A DNA stretch of 11,642 bases, taken from positions 1 through 11,642 of the forward strand of contig CAIPGD010000413.1 of the NCBI GenBank assembly GCA_903864485.1. Direction: 5' to 3'. The notes below the pieces were generated by a model. That model did no database searches. It saw nothing but the letters and a program-made list of their open reading frames with translations, and had not been told where the DNA came from. Made by a program: the position numbers and the translations under genes. Shown here in pieces: positions 1 to 6,639 of this stretch. Source of the stretch: an uncultured bacterium (GTDB lineage: Bacteria; Pseudomonadota; Gammaproteobacteria; Burkholderiales; Burkholderiaceae_E). Each line of letters opens with the position of its first letter. Position 1 is the first letter of the stretch.

Positions 1-192
1 ACGCTGTCAGCCCTCTTCAACGCCGGGGGGCATACCGTTTTGAGGGTCGCCAGCGACTTCGGCGAGAACCATCCAGCCGAATTCTGCGCGATGCTTGCGG
101 GCGACTTGCTCGGTGCGCTGACTTTACTGTTTGGCCTTCGACTTTTACTTCTAGCGTGGGATAAACTAATACGATCTGACCGCGAAGCCTAG
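1..192 (+). CDS. C-terminal end of an unidentified, probably membrane-associated protein
   Basis: Frame 1 is open from the first base to a TAG at 190-192, giving 63 visible residues; the start lies outside the window. The first half is mixed (it includes VASDFGENHPAEF). The second half contains a strongly hydrophobic run, roughly residues 36-53 (LLGALTLLFGLRLLLLAW), followed by a charged tail (DKLIRSDREA). This looks like one membrane-spanning or membrane-anchoring helix with a cytoplasmic end. I do not recognise the family and give no function. It is 22 bases upstream of the winged-helix gene on the same strand, so the two may be co-transcribed. Frame 3 is also open to 164 but reads as an Arg/Ser-rich shadow. 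Third codon positions are GC-rich early and less so near the end. Confidence 0.5.
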   Translation, partial: TLSALFNAGGHTVLRVASDFGENHPAEFCAMLAGDLLGALTLLFGLRLLLLAWDKLIRSDREA

Positions 193-214
193 CCTGAAGA
201 CAAGACGAACCATC

Positions 215-574
215 ATGAGTAAAGACACCAAGAGCGAGTTGCTATCGCTCTATTTTCGATTCACCGCATTGACCGACAGTCTCAAGGGACTTTACGGCGG
301 AGCCGAACTCACCCCCGATATTGAAGCGCTGCTTCAGGTGCTTTGCGCGCATTGGCATGCTGGATCGCCGCTTTCGGTGCGGCAAGTCATGCAGTTTGAA
401 CGACTGGGCTCTTCGGCCACGATCTTCAAGCGCCTGAAGCGGCTGCGCCAGATGGATCTGGTGATGCTCCTCGAGGCCCCCGACGATCCGCGCAAGCGCC
501 AGATTGTGCCGACGACCCGCGCTCTGGATTATTTTTCCAGCCAAGCCCTGGCGATTCGGGCAGCGTCGGCCTAA
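215..574 (+). CDS. Small MarR-like winged-helix DNA-binding protein
   Basis: This 119-residue protein starts at ATG 215 and stops at TAA 572-574. The N-terminal third (about 5-45) is helical and probably serves dimerisation. Residues about 53-90 read as a winged helix-turn-helix: LSVRQVM as the first helix of the motif, SSATIFKRLKRLRQMDLV as recognition helix plus following turn, and then EAPDDPRKRQIVPTTRALDYF. This last part matches the MarR wing pattern of a D-x-R-K/R hairpin followed by a threonine and a helix. MarR-type regulators are commonly around 140 residues, so this is a short member. No strong Shine-Dalgarno sequence is visible. Its stop codon interlocks with the secA stop, leaving no room for a terminator between the two. 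What it regulates cannot be told from the sequence. The fold assignment is fairly sure, but a regulatory role is inferred. Confidence 0.75.
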   Translation: MSKDTKSELLSLYFRFTALTDSLKGLYGGAELTPDIEALLQVLCAHWHAGSPLSVRQVMQFERLGSSATIFKRLKRLRQMDLVMLLEAPDDPRKRQIVPTTRALDYFSSQALAIRAASA

Positions 575-3273
575 CTCAGCTTGCCGTGGCAGTGCTTGTA
601 CTTCTTGCCTGACCCACAAGGACAGGCGTCGTTTCGTCCGACGCGCTCAGCCATTGAGTCCTGCGTCTCGGGTGCTGCCTGCGTGTAACGCACATCAAGC
701 TGAGCGGCCTCGGGTAGGGCGACGGGTTCCACGACTGGAGCCTCGACCTCCGCCATTTCAGCGGGGGCAATGCGAACCGTCATCAACATCCCCGTGACTT
801 CATCGCGGATGGTGGTCAGCATCGATTCAAACAGCTCGAACGCCTCCCGCTTGTATTCCTGCTTGGGGTTTTTCTGCGCATAGCCGCGCAAATGAATTCC
901 CTGGCGCAGGTGATCAAGTGCCGCGAGATGCTCGCGCCAATGCGTGTCAATGGCCTGGAGCATCACTGAGCGGGTAAAGCTGGCCCAGCCATCAGCACCG
1001 ACCATCTCGGCCTTGGCCCGATACGTGGTGTCGGCCGCGCTCAAGAGACGATCCTGAAGGTCGATATCGCTCGCATCCGATATCGATGACAACGGCACTT
1101 CCATTTGCCACTGATCGCGCAACGCTTGCTCGAGCCCTTTGAGGTCCCACTGCTCTTCAACACTCTCGGCCGGAACATAGCGCCGGAACAAGTCTTCAAA
1201 GACGCCCTCTCGCAGCCCTTCGAGCAGGGCGTCGACATCGGCCGATTCGAGCAACTCGTTGCGCTGCTGGTAAATCACCTTGCGCTGCTCGTTGGCAACG
1301 TCGTCGTATTCGAGGAGTTGCTTGCGGATATCGAAGTTACGCGCCTCGACCTTGCGCTGAGCGCTTTCGATCGACCGCGAAACGAGGCCTGATTCGATCG
1401 CCTCGCCTTCGGGTAGGCGCAGTCGCTCCATAATGGATTGGAGGCGTTCCCCGGCAAAAATTTTCAGCAGGGGATCATCCATCGACAAGTAAAACCGCGA
1501 CGACCCGGCGTCGCCCTGACGACCCGAACGCCCACGCAACTGATTATCGATGCGTCGGCTCTCGTGACGCTCGGTCCCGACAATATGCAAACCACCTGCG
1601 GTCAAGACGGCGTCATGGCGAACCTGCCATTCGCTGCGCAGCGTCTGAACCTCGGTTTGTTGTTGCGCTTCAGTCAATTCGGGATTTTGGCGCAGTTGAT
1701 CGATCGCCTTGTCGATCCCGCCGCCCAGGACAATATCGGTCCCTCGACCAGCCATATTGGTCGCAATCGTTATGGCGCCAGGCCGACCCGCTTCGGCCAC
1801 GATTTCGGCCTCACGCGCGTGCTGCTTGGCATTCAAGACGTTGTGCGGAAGCTTCGCTTTCACCAGCATCTCGGCCAATAGCTCCGAGTTCTCAATGCTG
1901 GTCGTACCCACCAACACGGGTTGACCGCGCTGATGGCAGTCGCGGATATCCTCGAGGATGGCGTTGTATTTTTCCTTCGCCGTGCGGAACACCTGGTCCT
2001 GCCGATCGATCCGCACCATGGGTCGATGGGTTGGAATGACGACAGTCTCCAGGTTATAAATTTCCTGGAATTCGTAAGCTTCGGTGTCCGCGGTCCCGGT
2101 CATTCCGCCGAGCTTTCCATACATGCGGAAGTAGTTCTGAAAAGTAATCGAAGCCAGCGTTTGGTTTTCGGGCTGGATTCGACTCCCCTCCTTGGCCTCG
2201 ACGGCCTGGTGCAAGCCGTCGGACCACCGCCGCCCGCTCATCAGGCGACCGGTGAATTCATCGACAATCACGACCTCATCGTTTTGCACAACGTACTGCT
2301 GGTCCCGAAAGAACAGCGTATGAGCGCGCAGGGCCGCCATGAGGTGGTGCATGAGCAAAATGTTCGAGGCGTCGTAAAGCGACGCACCGGCCGGCAACAA
2401 CCCAATCTCCGACAGAATGCGCTCGGCCTTTTCGTGGCCGGCCTCGGAGATATGGACCTGATGCGCCTTGCGATCAACCCAGTAATCCCCCTCGGGTTCG
2501 GGCTCGTCGGTGCGCGGTTCGGTCGCCATGGGCGACAACAACGGGGGCACCGCGTTCATGCGCTGGTAGAGCTCGGTGTGGTCATCGGCCTGACCGCTGA
2601 TGATAAGCGGCGTGCGCGCTTCGTCGATCAGAATCGAGTCGACCTCGTCAACAATCGCGAAATGAAGACCGCGCTGCACCCGGTCAACCAGGCCGTAGAC
2701 CATGTTGTCGCGCAGGTAATCGAAGCCAAATTCGTTATTCGTGCCGTAAGTGATGTCGGAGGCATAGGCCTGCTGCTTTTCGCTATGCGGCATTTGCGAC
2801 AGGTTGACCCCATAGGAGAGTCCGAGGAACCCATAGACGCGACCCATCCACTGCGCATCACGAGCCGCCAGATAGTCGTTGACCGTCACCACATGAACGC
2901 CACGCCCGGCCAACGCATTGAGATAAGCGGGCAGGGTCGCCATCAACGTTTTGCCCTCGCCGGTGCGCATTTCGGCGATCCGGCCCGCGTGCAGGGTCAT
3001 GCCGCCGATTAGCTGGACATCAAAGTGGCGCATACCGAGCACGCGTCGGGACGCTTCCCGGCACGTAGCAAATGCCTCGGGCAACAGCGCGTCGAGTGAT
3101 TCGCCATTGGCGACGCGCAGACGAAAGTCCGCCGTGCGAGCAGCGAGCGCTTGGTCATCGAGGGGCTGCAACTGCGCTTCGAGCGCGTTAATACGCTCAA
3201 CGACACGGCGGGAGTCACGCAGCAACCGATCGTTGCGGCTGCCAAAGAATCGAGTCAGGAACTTCTGGAGCAT
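571..3273 (-). CDS. secA: SecA, preprotein translocase ATPase
   Basis: This 900-residue protein is the motor that pushes unfolded preproteins through SecYEG at the inner membrane using ATP. It is about the same length as E. coli SecA (901). Visible in order: the N-terminal FFGSRNDRLL start; Walker A MRTGEGKTL (102-110); NNEFGFDYLRDNM (179-191); the DEAD-like Walker B VDEVDSILIDEART (208-221); the GGMTGTA segment (389-395); TNMAGRGTDIVLGG (505-518); and the arginine-finger motif RRIDNQLRGRSGRQGD (573-588). Near the end comes a variable acidic/proline linker (about 830-875) and a C-terminal zinc-binding CPCGSGKKYKHCH. Its ligands C884, C886, C895 and H896 bind zinc and, in the family, SecB. The ATG at 3273 fits family starts, but no good Shine-Dalgarno precedes it. 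The gene is divergent from dciA, and I see no long secM-type gene upstream. Its TAG (571-573) overlaps the stop of the neighbouring winged-helix gene. Confidence 0.98.
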   Translation of the reverse strand: MLQKFLTRFFGSRNDRLLRDSRRVVERINALEAQLQPLDDQALAARTADFRLRVANGESLDALLPEAFATCREASRRVLGMRHFDVQLIGGMTLHAGRIAEMRTGEGKTLMATLPAYLNALAGRGVHVVTVNDYLAARDAQWMGRVYGFLGLSYGVNLSQMPHSEKQQAYASDITYGTNNEFGFDYLRDNMVYGLVDRVQRGLHFAIVDEVDSILIDEARTPLIISGQADDHTELYQRMNAVPPLLSPMATEPRTDEPEPEGDYWVDRKAHQVHISEAGHEKAERILSEIGLLPAGASLYDASNILLMHHLMAALRAHTLFFRDQQYVVQNDEVVIVDEFTGRLMSGRRWSDGLHQAVEAKEGSRIQPENQTLASITFQNYFRMYGKLGGMTGTADTEAYEFQEIYNLETVVIPTHRPMVRIDRQDQVFRTAKEKYNAILEDIRDCHQRGQPVLVGTTSIENSELLAEMLVKAKLPHNVLNAKQHAREAEIVAEAGRPGAITIATNMAGRGTDIVLGGGIDKAIDQLRQNPELTEAQQQTEVQTLRSEWQVRHDAVLTAGGLHIVGTERHESRRIDNQLRGRSGRQGDAGSSRFYLSMDDPLLKIFAGERLQSIMERLRLPEGEAIESGLVSRSIESAQRKVEARNFDIRKQLLEYDDVANEQRKVIYQQRNELLESADVDALLEGLREGVFEDLFRRYVPAESVEEQWDLKGLEQALRDQWQMEVPLSSISDASDIDLQDRLLSAADTTYRAKAEMVGADGWASFTRSVMLQAIDTHWREHLAALDHLRQGIHLRGYAQKNPKQEYKREAFELFESMLTTIRDEVTGMLMTVRIAPAEMAEVEAPVVEPVALPEAAQLDVRYTQAAPETQDSMAERVGRNDACPCGSGKKYKHCHGKLS

Positions 3274-3338
3274 CCGAAGAATGTAGCATGTTGGATTAGG
3301 GCGCTATTGTCCCCTCTTTTGACGAATCCCGCCGCACG

Positions 3339-3374
3339 ACACCTCCAATCGCACATTCAATCTCACCTTCAATC
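3339..3374. repeat. Three tandem copies of a 12-bp repeat in the secA-dciA divergent region
   Basis: On the minus strand the three adjacent units are GATTGAAGGTGA (3374-3363), GATTGAATGTGC (3362-3351) and GATTGGAGGTGT (3350-3339), each 10 of 12 identical to the first. On the plus strand this appears as TYCAATC at 3344, 3356 and 3368, exactly 12 bp apart, with another TCCAATC at 3391 that is one base out of register. The array lies in the 170-bp stretch between the secA and dciA starts, where both promoters or leader sequences must lie. It may be a binding site, or a tandem duplication within an N-terminally extended dciA reading frame. No convincing -35/-10 pair is seen in this spacer. Confidence 0.65.
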
Positions 3375-3443
3375 GGACGATCGATCACGTTCCAATCCCG
3401 CCCACCCGGCACTCAAAACACGCCGCCCTCTGCGCTGCAATGG

Positions 3444-3899
3444 TTGGGCGAGGACGACGCATTCCGGCGCCTTCAGCATGATGCACGGCGCCTGATGGCG
3501 CTGCAGGCCACGCTTGCGCAAGTCACCGGCGGGCTGGACGTTCGCGCGGTCCGTCTCGATGGTACGACGCTGTGCGTCACAGTCACCGGACCCTCTATGG
3601 CCGCCCGCTTGCGCCAGATCGAACCGTTGGCGGTTGCGACCCTACGTCAACAAGGCTGGGTGATTGAGAAGCTGCGCTCGCGCAGTCGAGTCCCCGACCC
3701 GGTCGCTGATCCGCCGGTCGCCCGGCCGCGGCCACCAGCCGCTGCGGCAGCGGCGTTGCGATCGTTAGCGCAGCGGCTCCAGGCATCGCCCCTAAAGTCT
3801 GGGGTTCTAAAGCTCGCTCAGGCCACCAGCCAGTCAAGGGCCCAGGGGGCGGGGTCGGATCGGGACGGCGACTCGAAACAAACCTCAGTCCAGGCCTGA
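3444..3899 (+). CDS. dciA: DciA-like DUF721 protein (replicative helicase loader), start uncertain
   Basis: This is a 151-residue protein if started at TTG 3444. DUF721/DciA proteins help load the DnaB helicase in bacteria that lack DnaC. The visible core is FRRLQHDARRLMALQ (7-21), then a beta-rich segment LDGTTLCVTVTGPSMAARLRQ and LATLRQQGW-like helix, matching the family pattern of a strand pair followed by an aromatic/small residue and a conserved LR. A second helical block, AAALRSLAQRLQASPLKSGVLKLAQ, resembles the family's C-terminal helix. The tail after about residue 130 is low-complexity and is read from the antisense strand of lpxC. In frame upstream, open back to a TAG at 3297-3299, is FQSRPPGTQNTPPSALQWL. 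This looks like family N-terminal sequence, yet no ATG, GTG or other TTG occurs there. The next ATG (3495) would cut into the core. The position next to lpxC and secA supports the call. Confidence 0.75.
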   Translation: MGEDDAFRRLQHDARRLMALQATLAQVTGGLDVRAVRLDGTTLCVTVTGPSMAARLRQIEPLAVATLRQQGWVIEKLRSRSRVPDPVADPPVARPRPPAAAAAALRSLAQRLQASPLKSGVLKLAQATSQSRAQGAGSDRDGDSKQTSVQA

Positions 3900-4807
3900 G
3901 GTTGCGCCAACAACGCCCTCAACAATTGGTTGTTCATCGCATGGCCCGACTTGTGGGCGACATACGACGCCAGCAGCGGCCGACCAAGCAGATATAAGTC
4001 CCCGATCGCATCAAGGACCTTGTGCTTCACGAACTCGTCGGCATACCGCAACCCGTCGCTATTGAGCACGCGCCATTCGTCCATCACGATGGCATTGCCC
4101 AGACTGCCCCCCTGCGCCAGGCCGTTCGCCCGCAGTGCCTCGACGTCCTGAACAAATCCGAAGGTGCGGGCCCGGGCAATTTCCTTGAGATACGAGTCGT
4201 GCGCGAAATCAAAGGTCACCCGCTGCCCCGTGGCATCAATCGCGGGGTGATTGAAGGCGATCGAAAAATCCAGTCGAAACCCGAAGTAAGGATCGAGCCG
4301 GGCCCACTTGTCACCCTCACGGATTTCGATCGTCTCAAGGACCCGAACAAAGCGCTTCGGGGCTGCCTGCTCCACCAATCCAGCCTGCTGGAGCAGGTAG
4401 GCAAAGGTCCCAGCCGAGCCGTCCAGAATCGGAATTTCTGGCGCGTCGACATCGACCAGTAAATTGTCCACGCCGAGACCGGCGAGAGCGCTCATCAGGT
4501 GCTCGACTGTGGCCACCCGAATATGGTCGAACGCGGGATCTGCCGCGCTGAGCGTCGACGCCATGCGCGTGTCGTTGACCCGCTCGGCAAGCGCTTCGAT
4601 GACAACAGGTGGGCTGACATCAGTTCGCCGAAACCGGATGCCATGGTTGGGCGGTGCCGGCTGCAACACCAGGCTGACCCGTTCACCCGAGTGCAACCCA
4701 ACCCCGGCCGCCCGCACGGACGACCGGATCGTGCGCTGGCGCAGACGCCCTGCGGGGGTCACGGAGCGCGAGTCGGGCCCGGTTTTAAGAATTGACCGGA
4801 TGCTCAA
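3818..4807 (-). CDS. lpxC: LpxC, UDP-3-O-acyl-N-acetylglucosamine deacetylase
   Basis: LpxC is the zinc-dependent deacetylase that commits UDP-3-O-acyl-GlcNAc to lipid A synthesis in the cytoplasm. The protein has 329 residues from TTG 4807, against 305 in E. coli. It shows the N-terminal core QRTIRSSVRAAGVGLHSGE (24-42) and VEHLMSALAGLGVDN (101-115), where H103 is the first zinc ligand. It also has PEIPILDGSAG (123-133), and FVKHKVLDAIGDLYLLG (259-275) with H262 and D266 as the other ligands. AHKSGH ends at the catalytic H289. The TTG start overlaps the peroxiredoxin stop (TTGA), which suggests coupled translation. A GTG at 4762 would give a 314-residue protein closer to the family length, and neither start has a clear Shine-Dalgarno. 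The last 82 bp overlap dciA on the other strand. The tail (AWTEVCFES...) follows the family's AWE-VTF pattern, so lpxC really extends through the overlap. Confidence 0.96.
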   Translation of the reverse strand: MSIRSILKTGPDSRSVTPAGRLRQRTIRSSVRAAGVGLHSGERVSLVLQPAPPNHGIRFRRTDVSPPVVIEALAERVNDTRMASTLSAADPAFDHIRVATVEHLMSALAGLGVDNLLVDVDAPEIPILDGSAGTFAYLLQQAGLVEQAAPKRFVRVLETIEIREGDKWARLDPYFGFRLDFSIAFNHPAIDATGQRVTFDFAHDSYLKEIARARTFGFVQDVEALRANGLAQGGSLGNAIVMDEWRVLNSDGLRYADEFVKHKVLDAIGDLYLLGRPLLASYVAHKSGHAMNNQLLRALLAQPQAWTEVCFESPSRSDPAPWALDWLVA

Positions 4808-5307
4808 TCCAGATGGGTCAACATGGTTCGGGCGTCGGTTTTATCAAACGTGCCCGCAGGATCGATATCGAGCGTGCGCACCACACCGTCTTCGATCAAC
4901 ATCGAAAAGCGCTGGCACCGCATGCCCAGCCCGCGCTTGCTCAGATCTTGCTCGAGACCGAGCTTGCGGGTGTAGTCCGCGCTGCCATCGGCGATCATGC
5001 GCACTTTCCCGGCAGCCTTCTGGTCGCGACCCCAGGCCCCCATGACAAAGGGGTCATTGACGGACAGACACCAGATCTCATCCACACCACGTGCTGCCAG
5101 GGCGTCATGCGTGGCAATAAAGTCGGGGACATGCTTCGCAGAGCACGTCGGCGTGAAGGCGCCAGGAACGCCAAAAATGACGATCTTCTTGCCCTTGACC
5201 TGCGCCAAAACGTCGACTTGGTTCGGGCCGAGTGCGCATCCCTCGGTTTCAACATCGATAAACTCATCCAGCATGCCAGCTGGCAGGTGGTCACCAATCT
5301 TAATCAC
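4804..5307 (-). CDS. Prx5-type peroxiredoxin
   Basis: This 167-residue thioredoxin-fold peroxidase reduces hydrogen peroxide and alkyl hydroperoxides with thiol electron donors. The signature PGAFTPTCSAKHVP (48-61) contains the peroxidatic C55 and T52. R130 in RGLGMRCQRFSMLIEDG completes the active-site arginine of the Prx5 group. Other cysteines are C24, C80 and C131, so the resolving partner cannot be fixed from sequence. The start is GTG 5307, chosen because a GGAG lies 8 bases upstream and the resulting N-terminus (MIKIGDHLPAG) fits the family. A peroxiredoxin between ftsZ and lpxC is, as I recall, typical of Burkholderiales. Its TGA is shared with the lpxC start. A rho-independent terminator lies just upstream of its ribosome binding site, so its expression may depend on read-through or on a promoter in the ftsZ end. 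Confidence 0.95.
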   Translation of the reverse strand: MIKIGDHLPAGMLDEFIDVETEGCALGPNQVDVLAQVKGKKIVIFGVPGAFTPTCSAKHVPDFIATHDALAARGVDEIWCLSVNDPFVMGAWGRDQKAAGKVRMIADGSADYTRKLGLEQDLSKRGLGMRCQRFSMLIEDGVVRTLDIDPAGTFDKTDARTMLTHLD

Positions 5308-5315
5308 AGGCGAAT

Positions 5316-5319
5316 CTCC
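5316..5319 (-). promoter_or_regulatory. Ribosome binding site of the peroxiredoxin gene
   Basis: GGAG on the minus strand lies 8 bases before the GTG at 5307 and supports this GTG as the start. The T-run of the upstream terminator ends only three bases before it. Confidence 0.75.
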
Positions 5320-5322
5320 AAG

Positions 5323-5368
5323 AAAAAAGGGGGGCTCCGAGCACCCAGTTTAGCGTGCCAGGCCCCCC
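5323..5368 (-). terminator. Rho-independent terminator downstream of ftsZ
   Basis: On the minus strand a perfect 7-bp GC stem, GGGGGGC (5368-5362) with GCCCCCC (5335-5329), is followed directly by TTTTTT (5328-5323). Inside, a second arm GCAC/GTGC (5355-5358 with 5341-5344) closes a 10-base loop, separated from the outer stem by a small internal loop. It begins 16 bases after the ftsZ stop and looks like the end of the dcw transcript. Unusually, its T-run nearly touches the ribosome binding site of the next gene. Confidence 0.85.
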
Positions 5369-5383
5369 AGTCGTCGTGAATCC

Positions 5384-6586
5384 TTAGTCTGCCTGACGAC
5401 GCAGGAAGGCTGGGATGTCAAAGCGCTCGACGCCCTTGTCTTCAAGGGCTTGTACCCGCGCAGCGGCGTCGGCGCGCGGATCACGCCAGACGGTCGGTGT
5501 GTCGAGCGAATCGTAGCTGCGCCCGCCGCCATAGCCTTGAGCACCGCGCCCCACTAGCGGCGACGCGTCGTAAGTCCCGGTGCGTTGCGCGGGTGGCTGC
5601 TGACGGACCAACTCGGGGCCGCTACGGCGCTTGCCGATGCCGGTCGCCACCACGGTGACCCGCAGGCGATCGCCCAAGCCTTCTTCAAACACCGTGCCGT
5701 GAATGATCGTGGCGTCTTCGGCGCAGAAGTGCTTGATCGTGTTGAGGACTTCATTGGTCTCACGAAGCTTGAGCGAGCGGCTGGCCGTGATGTTGACAAT
5801 CACACCACGCGCGCCTTGCAAATCAACCCCTTCAAGCAGCGGGCTGGCCACCGCCTGTTCAGCCGCAAGGCGGGCCCGGTCGATTCCGGAGGCTTCGCCA
5901 ATGCCCATCATCGCCTTGCCCTGTTCACCCATGATGGTGCGCACGTCGGCAAAGTCGACGTTGACCAGACCAGGGACGTTGATGATTTCGGCAATCCCCG
6001 CAACCGCGTTGTGCAGCACGTCGTCAGCCTTGTGAAACGCATCGTCGAGCGACGCGTCATCATCCATCACCTCAAAGAGCTTCTCGTTAAGCACCACAAT
6101 CAGGCTGTCGACGTGGGCGGCCAGGGCCTCGATCCCTTCTTCAGCGACACGCATTTTTTTCGCACCCTCAAAGCCGAACGGCTTGGTGACGACTCCTACT
6201 GTGAGCGCACCGAGTTCTTTCGCCACTTCCGCGAGGATTGGGCTGGCACCAGTCCCCGTACCCTTGCCCATGCCGGCCGTGATGAATACCATGTTGGCGC
6301 CGGCCAACGCAGCTTTGAGTTCTTCGCGGCAAGCTTCTGCGGCTTGGCGCCCGGCGATAGCGTTGGCCCCGGCACCGAGACCTTCACCAAGCTGGATCGA
6401 GGTCGGTGCGAGCGAACGGGCGAGCGCCTGTTTGTCGGTGTTAACGGTGATGAATTCAACACCCTGGACACCACTGCTGACCATGTGGTTGACGGCGTTG
6501 CCGCCGGCACCGCCGACGCCGACGACCTTGATGATGGCGCCTTCGATCTCGGTTTCGACAATTTCAAAATTCATCGGGGCATTCAT
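5384..6586 (-). CDS. ftsZ: FtsZ, tubulin-like cell division GTPase
   Basis: FtsZ polymerises with GTP into the Z ring at mid-cell. The protein has 400 residues from ATG 6586. This start is chosen because AAGGAG lies 8 bases upstream and MNAPMNFEIVE matches family N-termini; the longer frame to 6676 adds a Pro/His-rich stretch unlike FtsZ. Seen in order: VVGVGGAGGNAV (21-32), VNTD (48-51), the tubulin signature region FITAGMGKGTGTGASP (101-116), VVTKPFGFEG, and the catalytic loop NVDFADVRTIM (209-219). A variable linker of about 65 residues follows, then the C-terminal partner-binding peptide DIPAFLRRQAD (390-400). The signature carries K108 where most FtsZ proteins have the middle glycine of GGGTGTG (E. 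coli G106). The gene follows ftsA after a 116-bp spacer and ends in a strong terminator. Confidence 0.97.
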   Translation of the reverse strand: MNAPMNFEIVETEIEGAIIKVVGVGGAGGNAVNHMVSSGVQGVEFITVNTDKQALARSLAPTSIQLGEGLGAGANAIAGRQAAEACREELKAALAGANMVFITAGMGKGTGTGASPILAEVAKELGALTVGVVTKPFGFEGAKKMRVAEEGIEALAAHVDSLIVVLNEKLFEVMDDDASLDDAFHKADDVLHNAVAGIAEIINVPGLVNVDFADVRTIMGEQGKAMMGIGEASGIDRARLAAEQAVASPLLEGVDLQGARGVIVNITASRSLKLRETNEVLNTIKHFCAEDATIIHGTVFEEGLGDRLRVTVVATGIGKRRSGPELVRQQPPAQRTGTYDASPLVGRGAQGYGGGRSYDSLDTPTVWRDPRADAAARVQALEDKGVERFDIPAFLRRQAD

Positions 6587-6594
6587 GCTACGAA

Positions 6595-6600
6595 CTCCTT
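6595..6600 (-). promoter_or_regulatory. Ribosome binding site of ftsZ
   Basis: AAGGAG on the minus strand, 8 bases before ATG 6586, fixes the ftsZ start and is among the strongest Shine-Dalgarno sequences in the window. This fits the high level of FtsZ synthesis that is usual. Confidence 0.85.
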
Positions 6601-6639
6601 GGGGCTGATGGGGGTAAAAAATAAGGACTGACGGGTGAA

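Noticed and set aside
121..172. AT-richer segment with TAAACT as a possible promoter for the winged-helix gene
   Set aside because: No -35 element at a fitting distance; the best candidate has a 19-bp spacer and poor matches, and the segment is also inside an open frame.
1921..3012. 363-codon open frame on the plus strand, antisense to secA
   Set aside because: It lies wholly inside secA, has no recognisable domain, and is the expected shadow of GC-rich codon use in the real gene.
3274..3338. Promoter for secA with TACATT or GACAAT as -10
   Set aside because: Neither has a recognisable -35 at 16-18 bp.
3789..3805. CCCC...GGGG hairpin near the lpxC end as a terminator
   Set aside because: Only four base pairs and no T-run on either strand.
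5585..6631. 348-codon open frame on the plus strand, antisense to ftsZ
   Set aside because: It mirrors the ftsZ codons, shows no family motif, and has no ribosome binding site; ftsZ is certain on the other strand.
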